This document shows, one piece after another, positions 48,410-60,312 of a stretch of 64,000 nucleotides of DNA. Made by a program: the position numbers and the translations under genes. Each line of letters begins with the position of its first letter. Position 1 is the stretch's first letter. Source of the DNA: Coprinopsis marcescibilis (taxonomy: Eukaryota > Basidiomycota > Agaricomycetes > Agaricales > Psathyrellaceae); assembly GCA_004369085.1 (NCBI GenBank), contig ML210146.1, positions 682,001 to 746,000 of the forward strand, written 5' to 3'. Below the pieces are notes generated by a model, which was not told the DNA's origin, did no database searches, and worked only from the letters and a program-made list of their open reading frames with translations.

Positions 48410-49318
48410 TTAGAACAAGTCTAACACTCTCTGTGTTAAATTCTCGGTTTCTTCGTGGGTATCCGCTTCTTTAACCTGAGTCGAATAGGTAGGTATCTTA
48501 CGTGGAAAAAGTGGTAGTCGAAGCACGTACCCCACTGTATACTTTTGCTAAAGAAGAATCGGCCATTTCCCCGGCGATTATCAATTCGTCAAGTACCTTT
48601 GCAGCCATTGCAAAAGATGTGGTTAGTCTGTAGCAGATGGTAGTAATTGCAGAGATTCTTACAGTATATGCCTGTTGAAAATTGAAGATTCTATTTCATG
48701 TGGCCCGCACGCTTTTCATGAGCACCAAACAGACAGACATGTCGCGCAATTGGAACGGTTTCAACGCACAGATCGAGTTCGCAAACCTAGAGAGATAGGA
48801 CAAGTTTGTGAGCGTGCATGCCAACCGTCGTTTTCCCGAAATCGCTCACATTTCCAAAGTATTTATCCAGAATTTCGACGTATCGGTGAATAATTTCCAG
48901 TGCAATCAGCTCGTTGTCTCCTTCCGCCACCTCGCAGACAAAGAAGAGGGAAGCATAGCGCCTGTAGACGATCTGTAGAGGTAGGTTTGTTGTTGGAAGC
49001 TGTTCACAGCGATAACTTGGTGAGGAAGCCTTGACATGCCTTCCTCCCTACAAAAGTATGACAACTCAGTTACTTCGTTTATCAGACGCAGCCGGATTCA
49101 CCTTTGTACTCCAAAAAGTTGCACATCCTAGGACGACGACCCAGAACCAGCTGGGACACCTCTCGAACAATCTTTGTCCTGGTCTGGTTCGGGATGGTTG
49201 CATACCATTTCGACAGCCTCAACTTTCCTGAAAGGCCCGTTTGTTAGTAGATTGCAGCCCCGAAATTGAACTCAAAGACAATACCTTGCCGAGACAAGAG
49301 CAGGATGTAATTGATCAT
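48410..49318 (-). CDS. APS1: AP-1 clathrin adaptor sigma subunit
   Basis: Small subunit of the AP-1 adaptor that sorts cargo between trans-Golgi and endosomes. Exons are too short to give long open frames, but the joined product is unmistakable: [103 protein letters not shown] and [15 protein letters not shown], ending [11 protein letters not shown]. The NFLEYK and GDNELI sequences place it in AP-1 rather than AP-2 or AP-3. One exon encoding the IFNFQQAYT segment is only about 28 nt. The join between EYK and IVYRRY (49101 to about 48980) is not settled: the phase needs either an insert of some 24 residues or an alternative acceptor. Confidence 0.85.
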
Positions 49319-49629
49319 TGTCAACCTTGTTCAAGAGGCGCCCAAGCCCGACCTTTGCGGCGAAGGATTGGACAGCCTTGGGCCGGATCGACAACGTACA
49401 ACCCCCGTTTGTCGAATCTAAAAAACGCCGCGCATGCCAGAAATTATGTTTTGAATTTTAACATATCCTTCTGAGATCTGAGACTCTGACTGCCAGACGA
49501 CGTACAGAAAGCTAATGATAACAAGCGTGTGTGACACACAAAGATAATAAAACGTCGTAACGATCATTTTCAAACATTCAATTGGACTATTTTTCATAAG
49601 AATGGTATCATATGTAACAATCCCGCTTT
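49319..49629. other. Intergenic region
   Basis: 311 nt between two minus-strand genes: the 5' flank of APS1 and 3' flank of the lactonase gene. AT-rich, no repeat or open frame of note. Confidence 0.45.
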
Positions 49630-50468
49630 CTAGAGCTTGAACGGAGTCTTGGGGTAACTGACGAGAGCAGTTGCAGCGTCGTCCGAGAACCAGAACAGTT
49701 GTCCAGGAAATACGGGTTTAACTCGGGCAGCAGGAAGCCCTGTTTCGGGATGGTCTAGAATTTGCCTGAGGGTCTCAGCCTTCTCCGCACCTGCTGCGAC
49801 GAATGCGATTCGGGAAGCATGGTTGATGACAGGGTACGTGAAAGTGATTCGCTTGGGAGGTGGTTTTGGAGAGTCCTCCAAGTACGCTACCCATCTGTCT
49901 CCTTCTGAGAGAAGCTCATGGCCAGGGAAGAGCGACGCCGTGTGCCCGTCGGGCCCCATGCCAAGCAGAATGAGATCGAAGACGGGGAAGCGTGCTGCGT
50001 CCTTCTGGGCAAACTCTCGAATGAGTTCTTTCTCGTATGAATCAGCAAGTTCGTCGAGATCGTCGAGCAAATTAGGGTCGATGGTGTAGATTTGCTCCCT
50101 GGGAATGTCGACCTTTGAGAACAAATGCTCTGTGCACGATCGGTGATTCGAATCGGGATCGTCGAGAGGTACAACGCGTTCATCGACGTAGTACACATGC
50201 CTTTTCGCGGACACCCGGTCAATACAATCGAGCAATGCCTCAGAGCCTACACGCACCAGTTCTTCCACCTTACTGCGGTATTCCCAATTAAGCCTCTGAG
50301 CAACTTCGGCAGGGAGCCTCCAGAGAGTGCGATAGTGAATTTCCCCTTCTTATCGATTGCTTCCCTCTGCGCTTTGGTGACGAACTCGGCCAGAGATTCG
50401 ACAAGGGCGTCTGTGTTGGCAAAGGAGAGCAGAACAGGGGCATTTGGCGGAGGATGTGTTGTGGACAT
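49630..50468 (-). CDS. 6-phosphogluconolactonase
   Basis: Hydrolyses 6-phosphogluconolactone to 6-phosphogluconate, the second step of the oxidative pentose phosphate pathway, in the cytosol. Two exons (50468-50257, 50200-49630) join in frame to 260 residues. Motifs are [17 protein letters not shown] (phosphate loop), [40 protein letters not shown] (catalytic region) and [15 protein letters not shown]. The short N-terminus ([13 protein letters not shown]) has no targeting signal. The start at 50468 was preferred over 50483 because it fits family length. The gene is the functional partner of the 6-phosphogluconate dehydrogenase 14 kb away; the distance makes shared regulation uncertain. Confidence 0.93.
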
Positions 50469-50593
50469 GGCGGCGATGAGCAAAGGGGTTCCAACTACTG
50501 GCTTAGCTAAGTCCTTAGTAGATCAAAGTACATTTGGCAATTATTATACACTCGACGTCATCATGCGCTGTAAGATAAGAAGGTAAAAAGGTC

Positions 50594-52038
50594 CTAGCTC
50601 CCTGACCGTGAAATTCGTCGCTTTTCCAGCTTGTTCGGCTTTCGAGCAGACCTTGGTGGCTGGAGGTCCACATCCTCCTCCTGCACCGGTTGATTAGACG
50701 GTGCCCAGCGAGTCTCACTAACGCTGCGCCCGCTGTTCTGTGACATCGTTTCCAAGTTGATAGGAAGCCTCGGCACTGGGGGCAGAGACGCCTCATCACT
50801 CGAAAGGACAGTCCTTAAGGACGACATTGACACCGGCCTTTGCCGCCCCCGTGAAGTCGATTCCGAAGATGGTTTGCGGTCAACAGTTGACGTATCTGCT
50901 CAGGGGGTATGTTGTATTAGCCTCATCTCTTTGACTGGCAACATGGCAACATACCACTGATCGGTTCAATTACCATCCAAGAGTCGGCAATGCTTCTTCT
51001 GTCATAAGCGCCAGACTGGCGACGTCGAGTAGGCAGGGCTAGGGACTCCCTGCTGTTACTTTCGGATGCTAACGGCGTGGGCAAGAAGATTTGAATGTTG
51101 TTGTGGGGCGAATGCGGAACTCCTCGCACGGTGTACCGACTTGACCGAGAGATGGCAGTATTATTACTTGCCATCGACGACATTGATATAGGACGTGGTC
51201 TCCGAGCGCCTGAGCGGAGGTCGGTAATCGAACGGGGAAGTGGTTGGGCATGCCCATCAGATGAGATGGGAAATGGATGCTGTGTGCAGCTTCCATCGCT
51301 GGAGTTGAGGGACGAAGAGGAACCTGGGCGACTGTTGTGATATGATGGACTGGGCAGGGGTAGGTGCTGAAAGTGCGTTTGTTGGACGATAACCTCTTGC
51401 GCAGCATCAGCAGATGAGCATATCGACTCCGGTGACAACAACGGGCTTTCCTTGCCGAGTAAAGATGCCTTGCTTTCTCCGGGAGAATCGCGACGAAAGG
51501 AGTGTGTTGCGGGAATGTTGGGCTCAAACCAGGTCTGCGGTCGCGACAGAGACTCTTCGAACCTGGTAGCGTTGTGTTCACGGTGGTGGGCCAGCGGTTG
51601 GACTGGGGGTAATGGCGCAGAACGGGCAGAGCTGCGACATTTCCGGATAGCCCGATAGAGAAGGAAGCACGCAACTAGTGCTCCCACTCCAGCACACACG
51701 GCGATGATTATGATCGTCGTGCGCGACAATCCTGAAGCTTCTGAAGGATCCCTGCGGTAAATTGCGGGAATAGAGGGGGTGTACATTGGTATTGTCTGTG
51801 GATTAGAACGAATGTGGGTGTGAAAAGAATGTTCTTGCTGGCGTCGGATTACAGGTAGGGCAGTGTCGCTGGACCCATACACAATGTCGAACGAGAGGAC
51901 AATGAGCGGATGGTTAATTAAGAACGACTGGAATACGACGAATAAGTGGACAATGGAGAGAGAAAAGAGGAGAGACGTACATGACAGTGGAGGGTAACGA
52001 GAGGGAGATAGCATGGTTTCTACCCTGCCCTCAGCCAA
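50594..52038 (-). CDS. Single-pass membrane protein, Ser-rich, fungal-specific
   Basis: Two exons (52038-50955, 50895-50594) join in frame to about 461 residues. One clear membrane segment, TTIIIIAVCAGVGALVACFLLYRAIRK in layout (Thr-Ile start, Arg-Lys stop), follows a short outer part and precedes a long Ser/Pro/Arg-rich cytoplasmic tail. The tail holds many possible phosphorylation sites and short Pro motifs (SLPPVPRLP). The first 50 residues include another hydrophobic stretch (SLLFSLSIVHLFVVFQSF) that might be a signal anchor or might be mistaken coding: the true start could be the Met at about 51790. This layout is common in basidiomycete genomes for proteins of unknown role, some of them wall-stress sensor-like. 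I cannot assign a function. Confidence 0.6.
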
Positions 52039-52195
52039 TTATTATGTGCCTTAAAACATCAAGATCTCGTTTGTTTTGTTTTGATCCAAGTCCGAAGCGG
52101 ATCAGTACGGCACAGTGCCCTTATCCAAAAATATTAAATTACTAATTATCGCTTGAATATCAACCCCGCAACAACCGGAAGCCGCCTCGTCGCCA

Positions 52196-53812
52196 ATGAT
52201 GACCACCGCCCCTCCTCGACAGCGTCAAGCACTTTCGATTGCGTCCTCAGTCCTCACAAAGGCCACTCAGCAGACCCTTGCCCGCCGTCTTCTCGTTACT
52301 CCACAGTCCAACGAAGACCTCCCTCCACTCCTCTCAACCCAGGGCTTACCTCCAGAACTCGACGCGGAACTCTATGACTTCATTGCTCTAGCATTGAGAG
52401 CATATGTCAACCCTTGGTGGACCAAGATTACTCGGTATGACAAGGAGTTTCTACCTCATGTCACCAAGATCATCATCCACGTCGTCTCCGCCCTGGAAGA
52501 ACGGATGAAAGCTGTGGATTTACCAGCCTTGGTCTTTCACGATGTGCCCACACTCGTGACCCAGCACTACATCGATTTTCGGAATGCACAGCTCAAACTG
52601 TCTACATCCTATGCTACCGGGGGTGCTTCGTCTGTTTCACAGCTATTCTCCCAGCTGCAACCCCACATGGCTATCTCAACCGACGGCGAGATAGATCCAG
52701 AATACTATCGTCAGATTCTTGACATAGTCCTGAAATTGTTGCTACCATCTGAAGATCACGAGCCAGAGGTAGAGCGTACAGCTGTACGTGAAGTCCTGGT
52801 TAAGGTCTTGGTAAACGATATATTCCCCAAGATCAGCCAGCCTTGGTTTATTCACAAGGTCATTATTGACCTTCTCGGACCACAGTCCGAAGAAAGTCTT
52901 TACGCTGTGCGTGTACTTGATCTAATTCGAGGTTTTGACTCTTACCTGCTTCCAGCCTCAGCCAACGGCACAGACGACTCCACCTGAAAGTTCATTCTTC
53001 CATAACTTCTTAGTGTTGGTTTTGTCCGGCCTACAGTCATTCTCTGGGCTCTGTTTAGCACTCATGCAATCTTACAAGCAAACCGTCAGTACCATTAAAT
53101 TGGTCAATCAATCTCCGGACCATAGCCCTCGACTACCAACGCCAACGGTCCTTTTGATCAAGGACCCGCCTGAGCCCCTGACATTGGCACCCCCTGTGGT
53201 CAATTCTCGTTCATTATCGGCTACCTCTGCCATCTCTTCTGGAACTGAAGCATCTACAACACCCCCAGACCCTTCGCCGGATGAGCAGAAGGACTACCTG
53301 GGACCTCCCCTAGATATGGTAGCAGAGATTGCACGCTTCCAGGACCGCTACACTTCCACGCTGCTTGTAACGACACTTTCCATGCTCTCCCTGTCTATGA
53401 TCACATTCTTGGACAAGCTTTGCGTTCATATGCTTTTCCGATTTCTATCTCCCATTTTCATCCTCAATATCGTCAGATTATCGAAACGAACACTCTTTCC
53501 CAATGGTTATCCGGGACCACAACCAGTGGAACCGACACCCGAAGAACAAGCCGAGTTACGTCAAATATTAATTTCCTGGAGGCCGAAAGGTGCCATATGT
53601 ATGTGCTATTGACTTCATCTTCACGGATTGACAGAAGCTTACTATCCATTTTAATGAAAGCCCATCTCCTACCCTTGTTCCTCAGCGCAGAACCTTCTGC
53701 AACAATGGAAACGGCTATTGAACCACTGAGCGACGCAAAGTGCAACACCCGATTGTTCGTCTTTCTGCTCGACCGCGTTCTAGTTGCGCTCTTTCCTGAA
53801 CTGGTCAAGTGA
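52196..53812 (+). CDS. PXA-domain protein
   Basis: Three exons (52196-52906, 52956-53598, 53661-53812) join in frame to 501 residues. The N-terminal half is a PXA domain (sorting-nexin-associated helical module found in Mdm1/SNX13 relatives): LDAELYDFIALALRAYVNPWW, KEFLPHVTKIIIHVVSALEE, LPALVFHDVPTLVTQHYIDF and ERTAVREVLVKVLVNDIFPK are its landmarks. The C-terminal half holds hydrophobic helices (FFHNFLVLVLSGLQSFSG, MLFRFLSPIFILNIVRL) and a conserved TRLFVFLLDRVLVALFPEL-like end. No PX or RGS domain follows, so it is the short fungal form, likely on endosomal or vacuolar membranes. The 49 nt intron at 52907-52955 explains the frame change; without it the gene would look frameshifted. Confidence 0.75.
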
Positions 53813-53982
53813 TTCATTTTGACTGGTTATTTCGCTTCATGCGTGTAGTATGGTTCTAATTAATGACTAGTATACAACAGTTGTTGATGTTGATCTAACG
53901 CGTGAAATGAAGAGATGCAAGACGGCGCAGGTCAACCTTTGCTCTTAGGTGTCGGTTGGTGGCGATGGCTGGGCCGCCCTTT

Positions 53983-54455
53983 TCAGGCCCTCGACGAATT
54001 GCTTGCGAACGGGGAGAGCTCAGTGGAACGCCCTGAAGCGGCCTCAGATATATCTGGACTCACAGGCATGAAACTAGCCAAACGCCAAACGCGTTCCACA
54101 TGAGCTATCCATCGGACAATGCGCAACTGCACCTCGGCTTCTTCCTCCGCCGTTCTCTGTAAGAACGTGAAAGGACGGCAGTGAGTAAACGAGACGGAGC
54201 TCCCGCAGCGCTGGCGAGTTGAAATTGCTTACAAAAACACGCTCCGGAACTTCCAGTACGTTGCATTCGTCGTCGTGAATAGTATTCTGTCGCGAATTCG
54301 GTTCTGGAATGGGACCAGTAGAAATTGAAACTTACAAGATGTTTTGTGTCCTCGTAGGGAGGTGGGAGGTCCGAACGGCGGCGGTATGGGTGGAATCGAG
54401 TTGTTACCCAATCACGGTGGTACGCTGGCAATCTGGAAGAGCTTGACTGCATCAT
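53983..54455 (-). CDS. Small hypothetical protein with a PPPY motif
   Basis: Three exons on the minus strand read as one protein: MMQSSSSRLPAYHRDWV, RRSDLPPPYEDTKHL, then RDRILFTTTNATYWKFRSVF, then AEEEAEVQLRIVRWIAHVERV, ending STELSPFASNSSRA at a stop near 53983. Introns are bounded by GTAAGT and GTAAGC donors. The last acceptor is chosen as the CAGAG end (54140) to keep frame. The PPPY sequence could bind a WW domain of a Rsp5-type ubiquitin ligase, but this is a motif guess. I do not recognise the family. The gene is convergent with the PXA gene. Confidence 0.45.
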
Positions 54456-55187
54456 CGTCGTAAGTCTGCTAGGGAGGGGCAGGCTGTTGGTGTCATGGAC
54501 GCAAAAAGGCAGATAAAAGTGCGGAGTACACGAGCCTAACTAGGCCGTTACAGGCAATGTTACATGAAGGAAGAAAAATGGAAGCGACAGTAAAGGATTG
54601 ATCAAACGTTAGAGACCCATTGAGGTCGGAAATTTTCACGACGTAACTTGCAATATTTACTAAGTAACGGCATAACCCCATTACTGGGACAAGCCAGGCT
54701 GAACAGACGGTTAATTTGTTTAAGCAATGCGGTAAAGTCTCGACAATTTGAAGGGCAAGTCATGGTGGGATTTGCACGTAACCAGAAAAGAAAGCTGGTT
54801 CAACAGGTTGCGATGGACCCCGGGGTCCAAGCCAGTCTCTTTGAATGAAGTTCATGATAAATTAGTATGACGCATAGACCCGATGCTTTGGCGGAGAAAT
54901 GTTAACTGCCGCATATCATATTGCAAAAGTTTGCTGTAGATCGAACGCCACTCCCGTTTATTCTTCTTCCAGGGTTGCAACATGGTCAAAGGCTTGGTTT
55001 CATGACGAGGATTGACGTTTTTGGAAATTACAGAGTTGTTAATTGGTAAGGTCGAACGGACAAGATTGTAGCGGCGCGTAGACGGGCAGGATGGGCAGCA
55101 TTACACGCAAGAAGAACGGTCGCTTGCAATGATGAACATGGAGTTACAAACGGGTGCCTGCTGGGCAATGGGCGAGACAAGTGTGGC
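54456..55187. other. Intergenic region, no gene seen
   Basis: 732 nt between two small minus-strand genes. Short open frames exist on both strands but lack splice signals and recognisable motifs. The composition is AT-richer than coding neighbours. Confidence 0.4.
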
Positions 55188-55639
55188 TTAAACAGACCCG
55201 ACGGCCTTGTTGAGAATCTTTTGCAGAACCTGGGTGCGCTTCTGTGCATACCGTATTGCGACTACGAAGTCCTGGCGACACGGTCATGCAACGACATTGG
55301 GGAAGCTTTTAGAAATGACTTACGAGCACGATTCTAGTAAATCTCCGGGTACATCGCTCATCTGCATCGACACGAATAATGGCCTCCCTAATTTGCCATT
55401 CAATATCATCCTAGAGAAAGACTCTACGTTAGAAGTGGCAATGATCAAAGCCCCTGCTTCGACAACACACCCACCGCGACGATTTCCTTTGCTTTTCCGT
55501 GGCTGTCTTTTGTGATGGACGGGATGGACACGACAGATACGGTGTCGGTTAGTATAGAATCAGGTTGTGGTTTGTATCCCTTTCTCTTGGTCTTCTTCTC
55601 AACATTTGAATTGCTAGAGCGTCGGGCGGGAGGTGACAT
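55188..55639 (-). CDS. Small hypothetical protein, spliced
   Basis: Starts MSPPARRSSNSNVEKK and continues with KRKGYKPQPDSILTDT and SIPSITKDSHGKAKEIVAV. It then joins an exon with DDIEWQIREAIIRVDADERC and TRRFTRIVL, and a last exon FVVAIRYAQKRTQVLQK, ending ILNKAVGSV. The last two exons are strongly helical and charged and end at a clear stop. The N-terminus is basic and disordered. The layout suggests a nuclear adaptor or a small DNA- or RNA-associated protein, but I do not recognise the family. The donor of exon 1 (near 55460) is not certain. Confidence 0.45.
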
Positions 55640-58297
55640 TGCTGAAAGCTGGTGAAGGTTGAAGGGATGAATTGGACACATGCTGCAGATTATAAATGGT
55701 CGAAAAAACCCTGCGAAGAGATAAACTCGAAGAAGGGGCCATTGCGAAGAGAGAATTGGGGACGAAATGTGACCCTGAAAGGAGATGCGGAGAATGTCAA
55801 CTGATCGAGCGCGTCAGAAAAGGAATGGTTCATGGCTCTTCCGTGGTGTATCCTGATCTTTCGTCCTCCTGCGCGGTAAGCTTTATTTCTGTTTGACCCT
55901 CGTTCTTGAATTGCAAACAAGTATTTGGAGACGAAGTTGCTCACTTGGTCACGTCCCAGATACAACCCTTCTTGGCTTTTTGCCAATCCAGATCGGCTGA
56001 GAGACGGCGATGCACTGCGCATTGGATCATGGTGGCTTTCCTGTGCCTCGTGTCTTCCCTATACTGCGGCCGCGTTCAAGAGATCTGGTGCAGGTTGCAG
56101 TTGGTGGCAGGATGGATCCAGAAGGCATCGACTTGCGTGTGCTGGCCATTGCCCTTCGGAATCCTCTTGACAATACGGTCACTGTCAACTCCGAATGAGT
56201 TTATTGGCAAGAACAGCGGGGACTTTTGGAGCAGCGGGATCTAGTTGAGGATCTTGAACCAGCTACACTTGCCCAGGACGAGCTTCAGCCAGGATTACCA
56301 TCCAAGGCAGCAACTTTTGGCACATACGGTGGCTATGGCGCTGTGACCATATTTGGTGACGGCGCGACCTGCGTGCGAACTTGTGCGAACACCATATGAG
56401 CCGCGCCGGCCCGCCGCCTTGGGACGGACTCATCATGGGACTGCAGGGAACTGTCTTCCCGACTCTTGAACCCCAGCTGATAACCAATCATCCACAAAGT
56501 CGAGTAGATGGACGTCGTATTGCACACGCTAGCTCCAGCATCCCCTTTGAAACGGTGAAGCAGGACTGCTACCAACGAAGCCGAACCCCCACCCCTATTC
56601 CTGTCAATTTCTGGCCTCTCGGAAGATCGACGAGCTCGATTGGCAGTAACTCCACTTGAGAGAGCGTCCTGTCCAATGTACACCTGCCAACTTCCAACAA
56701 CAGTCAGTCGCTGGTCTGGACTTACCCCACTGAACTCTTGGAGATCCAGGCTCACGACTCGGAAGACGATAGCTAGTACATTCCTGACCCATAAAGATCG
56801 TCCTTTCCGCGCCTCCGTGCTTTGACTTGAATGGCCATTGAAGTGAATTGAGAAGGTGTGTCTGACGGCAGGACGGACCGGGAACTCGACGATAGGCTCC
56901 AGGGATGTTGTTGGCAGAAAAACGCAGGAGGAGAGCACAATTCCAATCGTCCAAGTCTTTGGCGCACCGTATTGTATCCGAAAAGGCGTTTAAGCATGGG
57001 GAAATCCGTCAGCTAGGACATCCCTACTCCCTTCAACAAACGCCTTTTCAGTCTTGTAAGCCATGGTCGGATAGACTGGGAGACTCACCATAAACACCGA
57101 CTATCCGAGTCTACATGGCTGGGTAGCACATGCTCGACTATATTTGGCCACAGCTGAAGGCCCTCGAGGGGTTGGGCGAGAGATCAATGCATGGTCGTGG
57201 CGATGGTCATTCGAGTTTGTGCCTCAGGACATGTGCAAGGGCCCACTCTCCAGGCCTACGAGCCATGATTTTGACCACAGAATCGAACAGCCGTTTGCCA
57301 ACATTTCGCTACCGGAACGTATGGCAAGAGCGGCTTTCAGTTCTTGAGGTTAGTCTCAAAATTTCTACCGTTTAAATGTGGGGTGGAGAGGTTGTTTCAT
57401 GGTGCCAGCGGTTGGTCTATTCTCCTAATCACTCAAAGAGCGGATGCCCGAACAAACAAACATCATCTGTACATGAGATTCAACTTGAAGTTCGCGCAAC
57501 TTCCTGCAGTTGTCCAGGTTCTTTCCATTAAAGCATCGCGAGACAAGCTGAAAATGCATTCAGAATAATCTCCAACAGCGACTTGCTTGACGCCGCATTG
57601 TCTTCGCCTGTTCGCAATTCGATCGTCACCTTAGATACTAACTAGGCGATGTGCCTCAACGGTTCACCTAGTAAGACTCGTAACATGACATGCATGACAT
57701 ATTGAAAACAGAGACAGCCCGGTGTCCTAAGTTGCCAAGTTCTTGAAGAGCTGTTTAAGCCACTGGAAGGCAACGTCTCGACAGTGTTAGCTCGGATCTC
57801 GGCAACGGCCCATTACATTTATTGGCACTCCCACAGAAATCCAGCAATCTCGAGACTTGAAGCAAGTCTGCTTCGATGAAATGGTGGCATTCAAGGGGGT
57901 GAGCGGACTGGCTGGAAGTACCTACGGGCCACCTTAAAGAACGGCAACATCATGTTTAGTTCTTCATGCTCTGGATTCGAAATTCCGATTGGGCGTCTGT
58001 TATTCTCCTCCGCTAGCTGAGATGAATTCTGCCAAGTCTTGGGACATTCAGACTCTCCGAGCTACAAGGAGGTTTGCAAACCATAGGCTCTTGAGATCTG
58101 GGCCCTCCAGCTGAATGCTGTAATTATCCGAACTTTCGCCGATGGTTACTTGGAGAGAGCGCTATAAAAAGACTGGCAGGCGCGACCAATACGCGACGTT
58201 GGACCACGTACTACATGGTAACCTGAACACGCTCTATCACTCTGGATGACTTAAATAGCGGGCATTTCTTGCCCTATGCTTCTAGAATCCACTAAGC
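55640..58297. other. Gene-poor stretch with broken coding remnants
   Basis: 2.66 kb with no intact gene I can build. Between about 56010 and 57370 the plus strand carries separated coding-like pieces: LVQVAVGGRMDPEGIDLRVL and AIALRNPLDNTVTVNSE, then after a stop EPATLAQDELQPGLPS and TFGTYGGYGAVTIFGDG. Further on come HARLYLATAEGPRG and SWRWSFEFVPQDM. Frames change repeatedly without splice signals, as in a decaying gene. The part beyond 57600 shows no coding signal. No terminal repeats or transposase motif were seen. Confidence 0.45.
56010..57370 (+). pseudogene. Probable degraded gene of unknown family
   Basis: Several frames in series keep protein-like composition but are interrupted by stops (after NTVTVNSE near 56199 and after the CVRTCANTI segment near 56398) and by frame shifts with no GT-AG introns to explain them. 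I cannot name the parent gene. An alternative is a real gene with many introns that I failed to join, so this call is tentative. Confidence 0.3.
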
Positions 58298-60312
58298 ATG
58301 GCCTCCTATCTACAAGCAGACAGAGCCCATGCATCAAATAGCCCAGGATCCTCTGTTTTTGATTTGCCCACTGGCATGGAACGTGTTTCCGAATCTCAAG
58401 CCAGGCTCGCCAAACCTTCCACCCTTCCTTTACCTCCAGCGCAGCCCTTGACATCTGGAGTCACGAAGAAAGGTCCTGGACCTTCTTATCTCATCGTATC
58501 TGGAGGGACTGGAGGCAATGCTATCTGCTCTAGCTTTGTGAATGCATGCTTTGTCCTTCCGGTTTCTGATGACGGAGGCTCTTCCAGTGAGATTATTCGG
58601 GTCCTTGGAGGGCCCTCAATAGGTATATTCTCCGTGTTTTATCCGACAACGATAGATGTCATTTACGTACTGGCCCTCAGGCGACATCCGCTCCCGTCTC
58701 GTCCGTCTGATCCCGTCCGCCACATCCTCCTCGCCGTTAGACGTCATCAAGAGTTTGCTCGCGTATCGTCTTCCCTCTAAATATTCGGAGAAGGAGGCGC
58801 GAGAAGAGTGGAGAGACATTGTGGAGGGCAGAAGCGTCTTGTGGAGAGGGATTCCTAGCGACAGGAAGGAAACCATACGAGGTCGGTGGTGCTTATAATG
58901 ATTTAATCATTGCACTACAGCGTACTGACAACTCTCAAGGATTTCTCGTCTATTTCGAGAGCGAGCTCCTCAAACGCGCGCACAAGAACTTTGATTTTAG
59001 AAACGGGAGGTACTGAGTCACCCTTTCTCTGTGAAGAGCGCAACATAACACAGGCACAGTATAGGAAACTATTTTATTGCCGCAGCGCAGCATTTCTTCC
59101 GCTCGCTTCCCTCCGCCATCTTCCTCTTTTCTTCGATCACCAATAGCCAGGTAAACGCTGCATGTATTCAACCTTTCAGAGTGTTAACTGACGAAATTTC
59201 TACCCAGGCCCATATACTTCCTGTCATTGTTACAAACCATACTGTCACACTTGCCGCAGAACTTGTAATGTCGTTCATCTTGCGACCTGGGTCTGTGCTC
59301 ACCTTGGTCCTCAGGAGAATGGCCAGCGGATAGTTGGTCAATGTGAGATCTCGCATCCAGTCGCCGTTGCGAACGCTGGACCGGTCGAACGAAGTCAATT
59401 CTTCGACAATGAGCCAGAAGACGCTTACGCCAATGCGCATAATGTCATGTACCAGCGTGACCAGGTGCATTCCGAACCTTTGGCCGCCAGGATCTCGAGT
59501 AAGATTTCAGTTCGCACACAAAAATAAAGCTACTTAATGGGAATGTCAGAGGTGTATTACATCAATAGCTACGGCATGGCGATACACCCAGCCCCTAACC
59601 CTGACTTCATCAGCAACTTGAAGACGAGAGATATCATCGTGTACTCTTGTGGTTCATTGTGGACGAGGTATGGATGCTTCTTGGATGTCTGAATCAACCA
59701 AGCTCATACTGTCATTGCAATTAGCATAATGCCTTGCCTTGCCTTGAAAGGGGTCGCGTCGGCGATTGCGGGTTCTTATTCAGCCCGAGCGAAGGTTTTG
59801 TTGTGTGAGTCCCGAAGAGCTGGAAGCCATCACAAATGCCTGAATCCCGATCCATGAATACCGCAGTGAACTCGGAGAATGACAGGGAGACGCATGGGTA
59901 CACTGCTACTGACTATATCAAGTGGGTTTCATTTGACAGTTTGACGTTAAGAAACTGTTAATGATAACCAACTGTAGAGCAATTGTTACAACGCTCAACA
60001 CAAATTACTCTACTCCAAAATATGGACTGGGCAACGTGAATACCGTATATCCCGCCTCAGCGTTTATCACAGACTTGGTCTACCTCAAGGGAAGCAAAGT
60101 TTCTGTGAATCGTGGAGAGATAGCGGTAAGCATCGCCTGCTGGACCAGTCAGCTGAGCTGGTGTGCTAAAAATAGATCTTCAGAAGCTAGGGATTAAATG
60201 CACGGAAGTGCCGGTTTCGTCACAAGACGAGAAGGTTTTACGATTCGAAGGGGAGCATGTGCGGGATGTTTTGGACAAGATATGGTTAGATAGGCAGGAG
60301 GAGAACCAGTGA
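58298..60312 (+). CDS. CofD/UPF0052-family protein (YNL011C-like)
   Basis: Eukaryotic member of the family that includes bacterial YvcK and the archaeal phospholactate transferase CofD. Motifs are the nucleotide-binding start YLIVSGGTGGNAICSSF, CFVLPVSDDGGSSSEIIR, VLGGPSIGDIRSRLVRLIP, then FRNGS-IGNYFIAAAQHFFRS, and ENGQRIVGQCEISHPV, RVYYINSYGMAIHPAPNPDF and RDIIVYSCGSLWTS. The C-terminus reads NTVYPASAFITDLVYLKGS and KLGIKCTEVPVSSQDEK. About ten exons were read by eye and the total is near 450-480 residues. Bacterial relatives affect cell-wall precursor use. The function in fungi is not established. Confidence 0.82.

Noticed and set aside
52900..52990. Apparent frameshift in the PXA gene, where one frame stops after GTDDST and another continues
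   Set aside because: A 49 nt GT-AG intron (GTGCGT donor at 52907, CCAG acceptor ending 52955) joins both parts in phase 0, so no frameshift is needed.
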